Shown here: positions 1 through 9,100 of the stretch, one piece after another | Numbering within the stretch: position 1 is the first letter of the stretch | Layout of the letters: the number at the start of each line of letters is the position of its first letter | Source of the DNA: Bremia lactucae | Lineage: Eukaryota > Oomycota > Peronosporomycetes > Peronosporales > Peronosporaceae | NCBI RefSeq assembly: GCF_004359215.1 | Contig: NC_090615.1 | Coordinates: 7,016,634 to 7,035,068, forward strand | Direction of reading: 5' to 3' | DNA: 18,435 nt | The notes under the pieces: model-generated | Database searches by the model: none | What the model was told of the DNA's origin: nothing | The model's input: the letters and a program-made list of their open reading frames with translations, nothing else | Translations under genes and position numbers: made by a program

Positions 1-92
1 GTAATATCCTCCAAATATTATCTACCTTTTAGATATTATATTAATTAACAACCTTTAAGTGTTAATTTCATGCAACGATACACCCCGTTACA
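1..92 (-). mobile_element. LTR end, reverse oriented, truncated by window edge
   Basis: Read on the minus strand this begins TGTAACGGGG at position 92 and matches the first 92 bases of the solo LTR at 14974-15065 in 89 of 92 positions with no gaps. It is therefore the 5' end of an LTR of the same family, inserted in the opposite direction. The rest of the LTR lies left of the window, so it cannot be told whether it is solo or part of a full element. It abuts a decayed Gypsy pol on the plus strand, which suggests a nested insertion. CCAAG at 93-97 would be the candidate target duplication. Confidence 0.9.
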
Positions 93-113
93 CCAAGGAT
101 AAATAGTGTGTAG

Positions 114-1700
114 CTTTGCTACGAGCTCAAAAGAGCTCTGAATCGAATTTTAATTGTCGGCACGTTTGCGTGCACGTTTACATCGAGTTTCTATCGATAA
201 CGACCTGTTGCTTTATTGCACGGACGCTGGGGATCCTCCGCACGTCGTTGTTCCTCATAATGAGGATCCGAAGTACCGAATCCTTTATGAGACACACTAT
301 ACTGTCCTTGGTGGTCATCTCGGGTGAGAAAAGACCTACGGCTCTGTAAGCCAGTTTTATTGGTGGCCCAAACTTTATGAATGGGTCAGCACATACGTTC
401 GCACATGCGAAACTTGCCAATGGATTAGGACCCTCGGCGCATGCTGCTGCACCACTGGCATGTCTGCCCGTACTCATAGGGTGTTGGGACTCCATTAGTA
501 TGGATTTTGTTTTCGGTCTACCGAAAGATTCGGCTGGTAACTCCGGCATTGTGGTCTTTGTTGACCGATTGAGCAATATAACTCACTTAGTGGCTGTGCA
601 GGATTACCATTGATGGTGAAAGCACAAGAAGGCTGTTCATCGTTCGCGTGTTTTGACAATACGGTTTGCCAGTGGCAATTATCTCTTATCGGGAACCCCG
701 TTTCACGGGTTAATTCTAGAAATTGATTTTTTGAGTGCTTGGTACCAGATTGAACATGTCCACCGCGGACCATCCGCAGACCGATAGTCAAGCTGAACGT
801 GTCAATCGCGTCATTGAAGACATTTAAGCAGTGTGTATGCTCAGACACCAAAGCGCTAGAGCTCAATGCTCTCAGTGGTGGAATTTGCGTTAAATAACGC
901 TGTCTATGCCTCTACAGGCTATCCGTTATATTTCAAAGGTCTCACCCAGCCACGCGTTCCTTTAACGATACCACTGCGTTGCTCAGGGCTTCGTGGGGGA
1001 GCATTAGCCGATAGGCTTGCTGATATCAGCCATATTACCGTTCGGAAACAAGTAAGCGAGTTTCTCGCGACGCGATTTAGTGTCTTAAGTCATGTAAGGG
1101 ACACGATGGCTGAAAGCCAAGACATACAAAAAGAAAAAGCAGATGCTAAATGCAGAAGGTGTATTAATTCTTATGTGGTCGGAGACCGGGTTTTATTAAA
1201 CGCTAAAATCTACCTACTAAGTTGGTTTTCGCGGTCGTCAAGACCAAATTGCGCCCGCGCTTTATTGACCAATTTACGGTCGTACCAAGAAGAACCTAGC
1301 TTACACGCTAAACCTTCCTAGCAAGCTGCGTACATACCGAGTGTTCTACGTTGAGTTCCTTAAGCCATATCGAGACCCTTCCCACGTGGCTTAAAGGCGC
1401 TTGAGCCGAGACAGGCGGTCGTGCCGCAGATTGCTGCATCCTCATCAGGATGTCCAGCTGGCCCTCTAAACAAGGTTGATGACGCTCCAGCAGCGAAAGA
1501 CGGTTCTAACTACCTCAAAAGAGCTCTCACCCCGAGCAAGGCTCTCACGAAGAAGTTGCACCTCGTGCTTTAAAGCATTAAATGCTTTCGTCGAGATTTC
1601 AGCCCCCCTCCCGCGCTGCTTGATGCGCGAGGAACCTTCAGGTTTACGTGGAGAAACTTTCAAAGCGACGTCGTCGTTTCAAACCACTAGAAGTGGGAGT
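114..1700 (+). pseudogene. Degenerate Ty3/Gypsy pol: integrase and C-terminal tail
   Basis: This is the 3' half of a Ty3/Gypsy polyprotein, broken by several frameshifts and stops. An integrase zinc finger is readable: His codons at 295 and 316, Cys codons at 406 and 415 (H-x6-H-x29-C-x2-C), with a stop at 325. The catalytic core follows: SMDFVFGLPKDSAGNSG with the first Asp codon at 503, then the second-Asp position at 687, where TAT (Tyr) stands in a YREPRF context, and 35 residues later the Glu codon at 795 (QAERVNRV). The DDE triad is therefore broken. Positions 866-1321 carry the integrase C-terminal part (VVEFALNNAV, FLATRFSVL, VGDRVLLNAK). A shifted frame near 1630-1670 reads NLQVYVEKLSKRRRR, the usual lead-in to the chromodomain of oomycete Gypsy elements. 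Reverse transcriptase and gag lie outside or are lost. Confidence 0.9.
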
Positions 1701-1762
1701 AGTGGATCTATAGCCTCAGTGCGGCTTCGATCCATGGTTGTACGATCAACCGAAGCACTGAA

Positions 1763-2203
1763 TTATCGGCTAGGCCTTTCTTCGTTTTGTGGCATAAATG
1801 CCGAACGTAACTGGCCTTTGGCCTTAAGCTTGGCGAAACCGAAGCGAATCTTCCGTTCCAAACGAACATCAGCTACATCCGCAGGCTCTCTAATATTCCA
1901 AATATTGCGGAGGCGGCGGGCCCGATAGGCCCAGTACTCATATGAGACTTCGTATTCACTTCTTACTTTGTTTGGAAACAAAACGATCGAAATTTTCCTC
2001 ATTGAGGCCACCGAAGCCCCACGGGCTTGATCACGTAAACGCGTCAGACACTGACCTCGCGTCAATAACTTTGGCGTAAGGTATCGCTCATGAAGGGCGT
2101 CACGATCAGAGATCTCCTCCGGCGTCCTCGCCGTGGCACCGGAGGTCCAGATGGCCATGCTGTGACCCGCAACCCGCAATCTTTTTGAGACGCTCTTCCG
2201 CAC
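1763..2203 (-). pseudogene. Antisense ORF between Gypsy pol and 3' LTR
   Basis: An open frame of 146 codons runs opposite to the integrase. It reads as real, very basic, helical protein sequence (ERYLTPKLLTRGQCLTRLRD, YEYWAYRARRLRNI, IREPADVADVRLERK). Upstream on the same strand, to about 2600, comparable sequence continues across frameshifts and stops (for example KAKAHIEYISPH just upstream of 2203), so the visible frame is the C-terminal part of a longer decayed gene. It sits between the end of pol and the polypurine tract, inside the element. I do not recognise a domain. Antisense ORFs in this position are known in plant Tat/Ogre Gypsy elements, which makes an element-borne gene plausible. 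A separate insertion is the alternative. Confidence 0.45.
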
Positions 2204-2627
2204 TAAGTGGGGTGAAATGTATTCAATATGAGCTTTAGCTTTCGCTATCTCGGCAGCTCAACGACGAGCTTGTTCCTCTATGAGACTTGCTCACTCTTGC
2301 TCTTAATTGAGCGGATTCTTAATGATGTTGGACTCAGGGTCCTGTTTCCGCTCCTTGCAGATAAGACATCAGCGGAAACGGATTTGGGGCCGCCGACGTT
2401 ATCCGGAGAGAAGGTGTGTAAGAGCGACGCTCTTGTTCCTCAACCTCTGATGGAGTGTGACTTTAGAAGTCTACCATTCCCTCATCGTCGAGGAAGGTGC
2501 TATGAGTCTGACTCACGTTTGATTGTCAGAGGACAAAGGAAAGCAAACACACCCAAACGGTCAGCCGTTTAGGTTCCAGCCTCAATGAGGAAATGAAGCG
2601 AATGTTGTCACTCGGTGTCAACAGTCT

Positions 2628-2639
2628 GATGGGGGAAGG
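2628..2639 (+). other. Polypurine tract (plus-strand primer)
   Basis: The purine-rich run GATGGGGGAAGG ends directly before the TGTAATG start of the LTR at 2640. This is where the plus-strand primer of a plus-oriented LTR retrotransposon must lie, so it marks the following LTR as the 3' LTR. Confidence 0.7.
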
Positions 2640-3367
2640 TGTAATGTAGCACACATCGGTTGAAGAACCGTTGCTGTGGTACATTTACCTTATGGTGTAA
2701 ATTTTCTTTTATCATATTCTAAATTAGTTAATTATTTAAATCCTATTTATGACGGGTAACAAATGTGGTCGCCGCCAGATATAAATCTGGCGGCCGAAAT
2801 CTGTTTTTAAATTAGCTAGGGTAAGGCTTTAGATTAAATAACTAATTAAAATGCAGTTTCCCGTTTATCCTTAAAGCTTCAAGTGCCTTCCTAAGGCTTG
2901 CGCATTGATCTGTAAGAGATAGAAGCCTTTCTAAGGTATATACTCTTGGGCATAAGTTGCCACTGGGATCTACGAACCCCTGAATCCCTTGATCTAGGAT
3001 TTATTAAGCCTTAATAGTTTGAACGACTCCCTGAGTTGTTAAACCCATTAGTTCAATAGAACTAAGAGACTCTTAGACTCTAAAAGTCTTCCTCTGACGT
3101 TAGGAGCGAGGTAGCTCCGCTACATAAAAGCTACTTATAACCTTCTGTGCACGTCAGTCCACGTGAAGTAGCCGAGGCACCTCTCCTTCACTGTTATCAG
3201 TGTTGCTGGGCTAGTACTGTCACCAGTCCTAGCGAAAGTTGCCCAGTTACATGCACGGTGATATTGGATAATAATTTTATGTTTCCTTACTGTTTTCTCT
3301 AATTGGAAATACTATTTATTTTTCTCTTATTGAAAATAATATTATTGTAATGAGACAACCCGTTACA
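2640..3367 (+). mobile_element. 3' LTR of the decayed Gypsy element
   Basis: The segment is bounded by TGTAATG and CCCGTTACA (TG...CA ends, imperfect inverted termini), is preceded by a polypurine tract, and lies downstream of an integrase in the same orientation. It is 728 bp, AT-rich and non-coding. It contains a perfect 10-bp hairpin at 2771-2794 and a run of short hairpins at 3022-3090. The 5' LTR is not in the window, so neither target duplication nor insertion age can be read. The base after it begins TCTGC, the expected right-hand target duplication if the element is intact on that side. Confidence 0.8.
2771..2794. repeat. Perfect hairpin in the 3' LTR
   Basis: GCCGCCAGAT and its exact reverse complement are separated by the 4-base loop ATAA. 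It is GC-rich inside an AT-rich LTR, so it stands out as a stable RNA or DNA stem. Confidence 0.9.
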
Positions 3368-3752
3368 TCTGCCACCGAGTTTAAATGCCAGCTTGCTGTT
3401 GCTCCGATCTGAGCATAGCCCAGTACATGACCATTTCTAAATGTTTTTTTTTAATACTGTAAAAGAGATTTCTTCTTCTTTGTCGTAACACTCAAGACAA
3501 GATGCGAGCAGGATTCCGAGGTAGTGAAAATATTACAAAGTGAAAATAGCACGCGTTTAAGCAAGCGAGCAACACAAACTTTTTTCATTAGTTTATTGGC
3601 TCGCGCGCTACTATAGGTAGCTATAATCACAATTTATTGAGACAAAGATTTATATAGAACCATTTTGAGCATCTGATTGGCTTAATTCGATAGCCAATAC
3701 GAATCGACCACTTGGAGGTTCATTTTTCGCACCCATAAATTTCTTTCTTAAC
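3368..3752. other. Intergenic region between LTR and FKBP gene
   Basis: No coding sequence is visible. It has a T-rich tract near 3440-3485, and its last 80 bp hold the promoter-like elements described separately. Confidence 0.6.
3676..3734 (+). promoter_or_regulatory. Candidate promoter of the FKBP gene: inverted CCAAT pair plus initiator
   Basis: ATTGGCT (3676-3682) and AGCCAAT (3692-3698) form a perfect inverted pair of CCAAT boxes with a 9-bp spacer. About 20 bp downstream, GGTTCATTTTTCGCA (3717-3731) resembles the oomycete initiator (TCATTY-type), placing a likely transcription start about 30 nt before the ATG at 3753. This rests on motif resemblance only. Confidence 0.4.
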
Positions 3753-4457
3753 ATGAAGCTGTCGGTGCTCCTAATCGCCGCCGTAATGACGGCTACTCAA
3801 GCCCAAGAAAAAGATGACCTCCCGTCAGATGCTTCTCTTCGAATCGGCGTCAAATTTCGCCCGAAGGATTGCCATATGAAGAGCCAGCTGGGAGACACAC
3901 TGTCGATGCACTACACGGGCACGTTGCGCAAAGACGGCTCGAAATTTGATTCGAGTCGCGACCGCGACCAGCCTTTCGAGTTTCCGCTTGGCGTAGGGCG
4001 TGTCATTAAGGTCGGTATGAGCTATTGTTATTCGTGGAACGCCTGTACTTTGTGTGGCGTTGCGGTGTAAAATACTGATGATATTCATGTCACTTGTAAA
4101 ATGCATTTCTACGGATTCTGAGCAGGGATGGGATACAGGGTGCGTAATTGTCGACTATATACATTCAGTCCTTATCAAAATGACGCTAACATAATTGCTG
4201 TGCATTTTGTACATTTTCGCTTGATTTGTTTATCGTTAGACTTGTGAATATGTGCATTGGGTATTAAATTTTCTGTTGTTTTTTTAATAAGTTGCTTATG
4301 GTACGTTTGTGTCTTGCATAGTGAAAAGCGCCGTCTCACAATTCCATCAGACCTCGCCTACGGTGACCAAGGCTCACCCCCAAAGATTCCTGCTAAAGCT
4401 ACACTGGTCTTTGACGTCGAGCTTCTCGACATCACACGCGAGAGTGACGAGTTATAG
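3753..4457 (+). CDS. ER-lumenal FKBP-type peptidyl-prolyl isomerase (FKBP2/FKBP13-like), four exons
   Basis: Predicted to catalyse cis-trans isomerisation of Xaa-Pro bonds during protein folding in the ER. I assemble exons 3753-4010, 4126-4139, 4240-4260 and 4322-4457. All three introns are GT-AG (115, 100 and 61 nt), and the frame closes to 142 residues. Residues 1-18 form a signal peptide ([18 protein letters not shown]). The FKBP domain covers about 30-135: HYTG (Tyr54), KFDSS (Phe65, Asp66), the FEF segment, VIKGWD (Val84, Ile85, Trp88), [13 protein letters not shown], and PPKIP with Ile120 where FKBP12 has His87. Cys40 and Cys96 match the disulfide pair of human FKBP13. The C-terminus SDEL is a KDEL-type retrieval signal. 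Residues 87-98 come from two micro-exons; without them the fold loses its central helix. An unspliced reading would stop at 4070 and give a broken domain. Confidence 0.93.
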
Positions 4458-5181
4458 ATAAATTGAGACGCTAGTAGTAGGCTCGATTTTTCTGAATAAT
4501 TAGGTTTCGTGTGTTAAAGCCCAAACAAACTCAAGGTTAATGCAGAGCATTAATTCGATGACTCGTTAAGGTAAAAATTCCAGCGAATTAATCAAAGCCA
4601 GGCTGAGGGGTTTCAGATCTTTATGGGTCTTAGATCGCTTCCAATATTAATAAACGAAACGGTCATTTTATTGACCGTGGGTAATGCATTCTTAGATGTG
4701 ACGACTCGTCTATTAGAACGCAAGGAACTTGTTCTGGTGTTCGTTTCTTTCACGATCGTGATCGAATTGAATGATATCAGGTTTTATGTCATATTGAAGT
4801 ATCGCTATTCTTCCGGCAATGAAGGTCACTATGCAACTGAAGATGTGGGTTTGCAGCGTTTATCTCGTGTGGCCTTAAGTCCACCTGGCGTTTCTGGTAG
4901 CCCACCCAGGACCTAAATAACGTGATGTGTAGTAAATCAGCGAAACCTGGTTCAAAAGAAATTACAAAAATTCTATTGCTTAATGAGGGGGGAAGAGCAA
5001 AGGTATTATCTAATCCGTCCTAGGGCTACAGACGTTGCTAAATAAGGACCACAATATAGAAAGATGTGGACAGATGTGACCGCCAGCAGTCGCGACGGCG
5101 GTTGCGCGCGCTGGCGACCGCGAAGAATCCGCGGCCGCTCACAAGCAAAACGCTGCCATACCTAAAACCTTTATATTCACA
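4458..5181. other. Intergenic region between FKBP and tail-anchored protein genes
   Basis: Mostly AT-rich non-coding sequence. It holds a possible retroelement relic (4623-4916), a small hairpin (ACGGTCA/TGACCGT, 4659-4678), a CACGATCGTG palindrome near 4751-4760, and a GC-rich block at 5085-5145 shortly upstream of the next gene that may belong to its promoter. Confidence 0.5.
4623..4916 (+). pseudogene. Possible Gypsy integrase relic
   Basis: A 97-codon frame starts at an ATG. Its N-terminal half is hydrophobic and nondescript. The segment YSSGNEGHYATEDVGLQRL recalls the start of an integrase zinc finger (H-S-x-GGH-x-x-T), but the first His is replaced by Tyr, the WPG motif is missing and no CxxC follows before the stop. 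It could be a small decayed fragment or chance. There is no sign of a functional gene. Confidence 0.25.
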
Positions 5182-5874
5182 ATGACTGGCCGAACGCGAG
5201 AGGCTGAAGAGGTTCTTTCGATGCTGGCGCTAGAGGCCGGCGTCATAGCTCGCGACCATTACAGCCACCCCTCCAAGAACAACCAATTATCGCAAATACC
5301 GTGCCACGGATCTTATGCGCACAAGAATGCAAGCGGCAACCGACGCCCGCTTACGGCCGTGTATGGCTCGATGCCTTCGTGCTTAATTCGAAAGCCTCGC
5401 AGCGTGCCCATTGCCCCCCGCCCCACCGAGGCGGATGCTTTGCTTGGCGCTCGCGACCAACACAGCAGCCAGAGCGAAACAGACAGCGACAGCGACGGTA
5501 GCTGCACAGCCGGTAGCACAAGGCTATCGCTGCAATCCATCTTACGAATCCCTACCGCCAACTTTTCATGCCGCAGTGTAAAAAAACAAGTATCGGTCGA
5601 TTTTACACTAAATACAGACGAGGATAATGGATCCAAACAAAGCTTTGATGGCCCCGTCGCGCCGCGATGTATGCCTCGCCGCTTGACTCTTGAAGAAAAG
5701 GCCGCTTTGTATCGAGTCCGTCCTGACTTGGAACTCGTACCGACAGTCCTCTTGTTCTCAGAGTTTGAGGAGATGCGACGACAGCGCCAGCGCAAACTCA
5801 TGTTTTCCATCCTCGGCGCATCGCTCCTTCTGCTCCTCATGATCGTGTTTTACTACCTTGTCTCGCAAATGTAA
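5182..5874 (+). CDS. Predicted tail-anchored membrane protein, function unknown
   Basis: A single uninterrupted frame of 230 residues. There is no signal peptide. About 200 hydrophilic, probably disordered residues come first, with a Ser/Asp-rich acidic stretch at 95-108 (QHSSQSETDSDSDGS). A conserved-looking segment follows at about 165-205 (RLTLEEKAALYRVRPDLELV, then FSEFEEMRRQRQRK). A single hydrophobic helix at about 206-227 ends three residues before the C-terminus. A basic cluster just before the helix and a very short tail are typical of tail-anchored proteins inserted post-translationally into ER, mitochondrial or peroxisomal membranes with the bulk in the cytosol. I do not recognise a named family. 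The ATG at 5182 is the first in frame. The gene lies 251 bp before the ATG of the TPS/TPP gene on the same strand. Confidence 0.8.
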   Translation: MTGRTREAEEVLSMLALEAGVIARDHYSHPSKNNQLSQIPCHGSYAHKNASGNRRPLTAVYGSMPSCLIRKPRSVPIAPRPTEADALLGARDQHSSQSETDSDSDGSCTAGSTRLSLQSILRIPTANFSCRSVKKQVSVDFTLNTDEDNGSKQSFDGPVAPRCMPRRLTLEEKAALYRVRPDLELVPTVLLFSEFEEMRRQRQRKLMFSILGASLLLLLMIVFYYLVSQM

Positions 5875-6125
5875 CGTCAGTGGCGACGACGTCAGGACAT
5901 TAAAGTTGCTCTCCGCTCGTTTTTTATTAATCATGAAATGAATTCATTCGACGTAAAATTTCTTTTTTTTTTATCTAAAATAGTCTCTATCCAAGGTTTG
6001 AGCGTAATTTCTGCGCAGTGGTGATTGAGAGATTAAGCCAGTTGGAACTTCAGGTGCTTACGTCTCGTCCCGTCCGTCTCCTCATCGCTTTCTCTCCCTC
6101 CAGGTCACAAGAAGACTTGCTACCC
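5875..6125 (+). promoter_or_regulatory. 5' region of the TPS/TPP gene with possible leader intron acceptor
   Basis: It contains a T-rich tract (5961-5971) and a pyrimidine-rich run at 6061-6101 ending in CCTCCAG (AG at 6102-6103), which looks like a 3' splice site 22 nt before the ATG. A 5' leader intron is possible. No in-frame ATG precedes 6126. Confidence 0.35.
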
Positions 6126-9100
6126 ATGGCGGACGATGCGGATTTTAAAGAGCGCGAGGCAGCTCTGCTACGCGATCTATCAGCTCTGTATACGAAACTT
6201 AATCAGGTGCGAGAAAAGCGTGTGAAAGTCGAGCAGGAGAGTGGAGGTGGAGGAGGCAACGACAACGACACGGACGATGAAAGCAGCCGAGGCTCAAAGC
6301 GACGCCGCCGCGTGCTGCTCGTCACTCGAACACTTCCTTTTGGTCTCGTGTCGGATGACGCGCAGTCGCAATGGCGCGCTGAGTTTACCGAGCATGCCAG
6401 TCTTGATGGGGCCATGGAAATTTGCCAGTCGCTACATGAAAATTATGACTGCGTCTGGATTGGATCTGTCCATGGCGAAGTTGAGCCCAGTGAACAGAAT
6501 ACTATAAAAGAACAGCTGCGTCAAGACCGCAAGTACTATCCCGTATTTTTAGATAAAAAACGCGAGCGCTTATTTTATCAAGGATTTTGTAAGACAGTAC
6601 TGTGGCCATTATTTCACTCGTGCCCACCGACAACGGATGATCAAATCACGCAGCATGAAACGATGGAAGGAGGACAGGAAGATGAACGAAGTATGGAAAA
6701 AATGTGGCAAGCCTATGTCGCGACCAATCAAGCGTTTGCCGATGCAGTGCAAGAAGTTTATGAAGAAGGTGATTTGGTCTGCATACAGGGATATCATCTG
6801 ACACTGGTACCACAGATGGTACAAAATTTGTTTCCTAATGAAAATATTTGTCTAGGGTTTTATATGCATATTCCATTTCCCTCGGCCGAACTATTTCGAA
6901 TTTTAAACAATCGCGAAGAGATTTTAACGGGTATTTTAGGCGCGGATTTAATTGGATTTCAAACGTATGAGTATGCCCGACACTTTCAAAGCGCGTGTGT
7001 GCAATTGCTTGGATTAGAAAGTAGCCATAAAGGCGTGGATTCCAATGGTCATTTTGCACGTGTGACCATTTGTCCCGTTGGAATTGATGCCGAAAAGTAT
7101 ACGGCTTTGGTGCAATCGGATGCAGTGCAGGATCAGATTAAACAGTTGGAAAGCCAATTTGCTGGCAAAAAGGTCTGGTTGGGTGTCGATCCATTGGACC
7201 AGACGAAAGGGTTGGTGCATAAATTAGTGGCAGTTGAAGACTTATTTGCCCACGAACCGGAATTGGCCAAAAAGGTGGTGCTGTTGCAAATTGTAACGGG
7301 AGCGACAGTATTCGAGTCGGCGCTGGAGTCGCAAGTAGAGTCGCTGGTGTCTCGTATTAATAGTAATTTGCAAGATATTGGAACGGAAGGTCCTGTCCAA
7401 TATTTGAATAAAGACATTGCGAAGGAAGCATTGATTGCGTTGTACGCCGTGGCCGACACTTTAGTGATCACGCCGGTTCGGGATGGGATGAATTTAGTTC
7501 CATTTGGGTATATTGTGTGTCGGGAGGCGGTGAATAAGCATGCTCGTGTGATTTTGAGTGAGTTTGCCGGCTGTGCTCAATCGTTGGGAGGCGCTCGACT
7601 TGTGAATCCATGGAACACGGAAGAGTTGACGGATGCATTGCAAGCATCGCTACAAGAGAGTGAGGAAGTGATGCGTGCTCATCAGCACATGTACAGCTAC
7701 GTCAGTTCGTTTACATCGAGGCACTGGGCTGATAATTTCTTGGAACAACTGCATGAATGTAGTGAAGAAAATGCCGTCTCAGTCTCTGGTAGAGAATTAA
7801 GTCGTCGGGACATGATGTCGGCGTATATTCGATCGTCTCGTCGATTGATTTTCATTAATTATGAAGGTGTTTTGGCTGCAGAGGCGTCGATCCCCGAGTT
7901 AGCGTATCCTCCTCAAGAGCTGATTTGGCAATTGTCGATGCTGACCAAAGATGTTCGCAATACTGTGGTTCTAGTCAGTGCGCGCAGCACATCGGTTTGT
8001 GAACAGTGGTTTGCGGGGCTATCAGGAAATCTTGTGCTTGCAGCGGAGTATGGCGTATACGTGAAGTGGGTGGGAAAAAATGAAAACTGGCACTGTACGG
8101 TGCCGAATATGGACTTGAGTTGGTGGGAACATGTGGTTCCACTGCTTGAATACTATACCGAGCGAACGCCAGGGGCGTATATTGAGCGGAAGGAGAGTTC
8201 GGTGACGTGGCATTATCGAGACTGTGATTTGGACCACGGACTATGGCAAGCTAGCGAGCTTTTGGTGTCGTTGCGAGAGATTACACGGTCGCTCCCAGTG
8301 TCGGTTTGCCCTGGAAATCGGTATTTGGAAATCCGGCCGCAAAAAGTGAGTAAAGCGACTTTGTTTGAGCGCATTTGGGAGTACATGAATTGGTCGTTGC
8401 TATATCCGGATGACGATCCTGTGACGACGGATAACTTTGGAGCCTCCTTTTTTTCGTCATCGCCATCTGTAATGAAATCTCGTGACTTTATTGATGAGAA
8501 GGAGGCAACAGTGATGGGTGAGGATGAAAACAGTGGAACTCATCCACTACACTTCGCGAGCTTGAATATCGATCCTGAAGCCTTGGATGGGGCGGATGAG
8601 AAACAAGCTGTTGATTTTGTATTGGTCATTGCGTCGGGCGACGACCGAACTGATGAAGATTTATTTGCGGTTCTGGTGCCACCTCCAATTGACTTGGAAG
8701 CTTATTGTCGACAGCTTGAAAAGGATGAATTTGATCGTCTGTCGGACCATAAATTGGCACCTATGAATATAAATGAAGGATCGGTACCGCTGTTGCAGCG
8801 GCGAAGTTTAATTCAGGATAAAGGCAAAAACGATTATGCAAATGGTTCTTTGAGTTTTAAAGGCATTGATGACAACATGTCATCTACTGCTTTTAGACGA
8901 CTACTTGGTCGAGACAGTGGCTCTGGAACGCATCAGACAAATGATGCCGACTTTCTCACGCTGGGGGAAAATATGACGAAGCTGACGCCTCTTGCCAAGC
9001 CATCAATTTCTGAAGGAGCTGCGAATATGTTTCCGGTCGCGATGCTGAATCGACAGTCCAATGCTGTGCGCGATGAAATTACTGAAAAGAGCAAATTTAC

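Noticed and set aside
93..97. CCAAG as proven target duplication of the left LTR
   Set aside because: The matching copy would lie outside the window, so it cannot be tested.
3753..4070. Single-exon short FKBP of 105 residues
   Set aside because: After VIK the frame leaves the FKBP consensus. Splicing to two micro-exons and a last exon restores the domain and a SDEL C-terminus.
5313..5840. Minus-strand ORF of 175 codons overlapping the tail-anchored protein gene
   Set aside because: It is Arg/Ser-rich with no motifs. The plus-strand frame has an organised layout (acidic stretch, conserved segment, terminal membrane helix).
6018..6125. Upstream extension of the TPS/TPP frame from a GTG
   Set aside because: Eukaryotic genes rarely start at GTG, there is no in-frame ATG before 6126, and the stretch is pyrimidine-rich with a splice-acceptor-like end.
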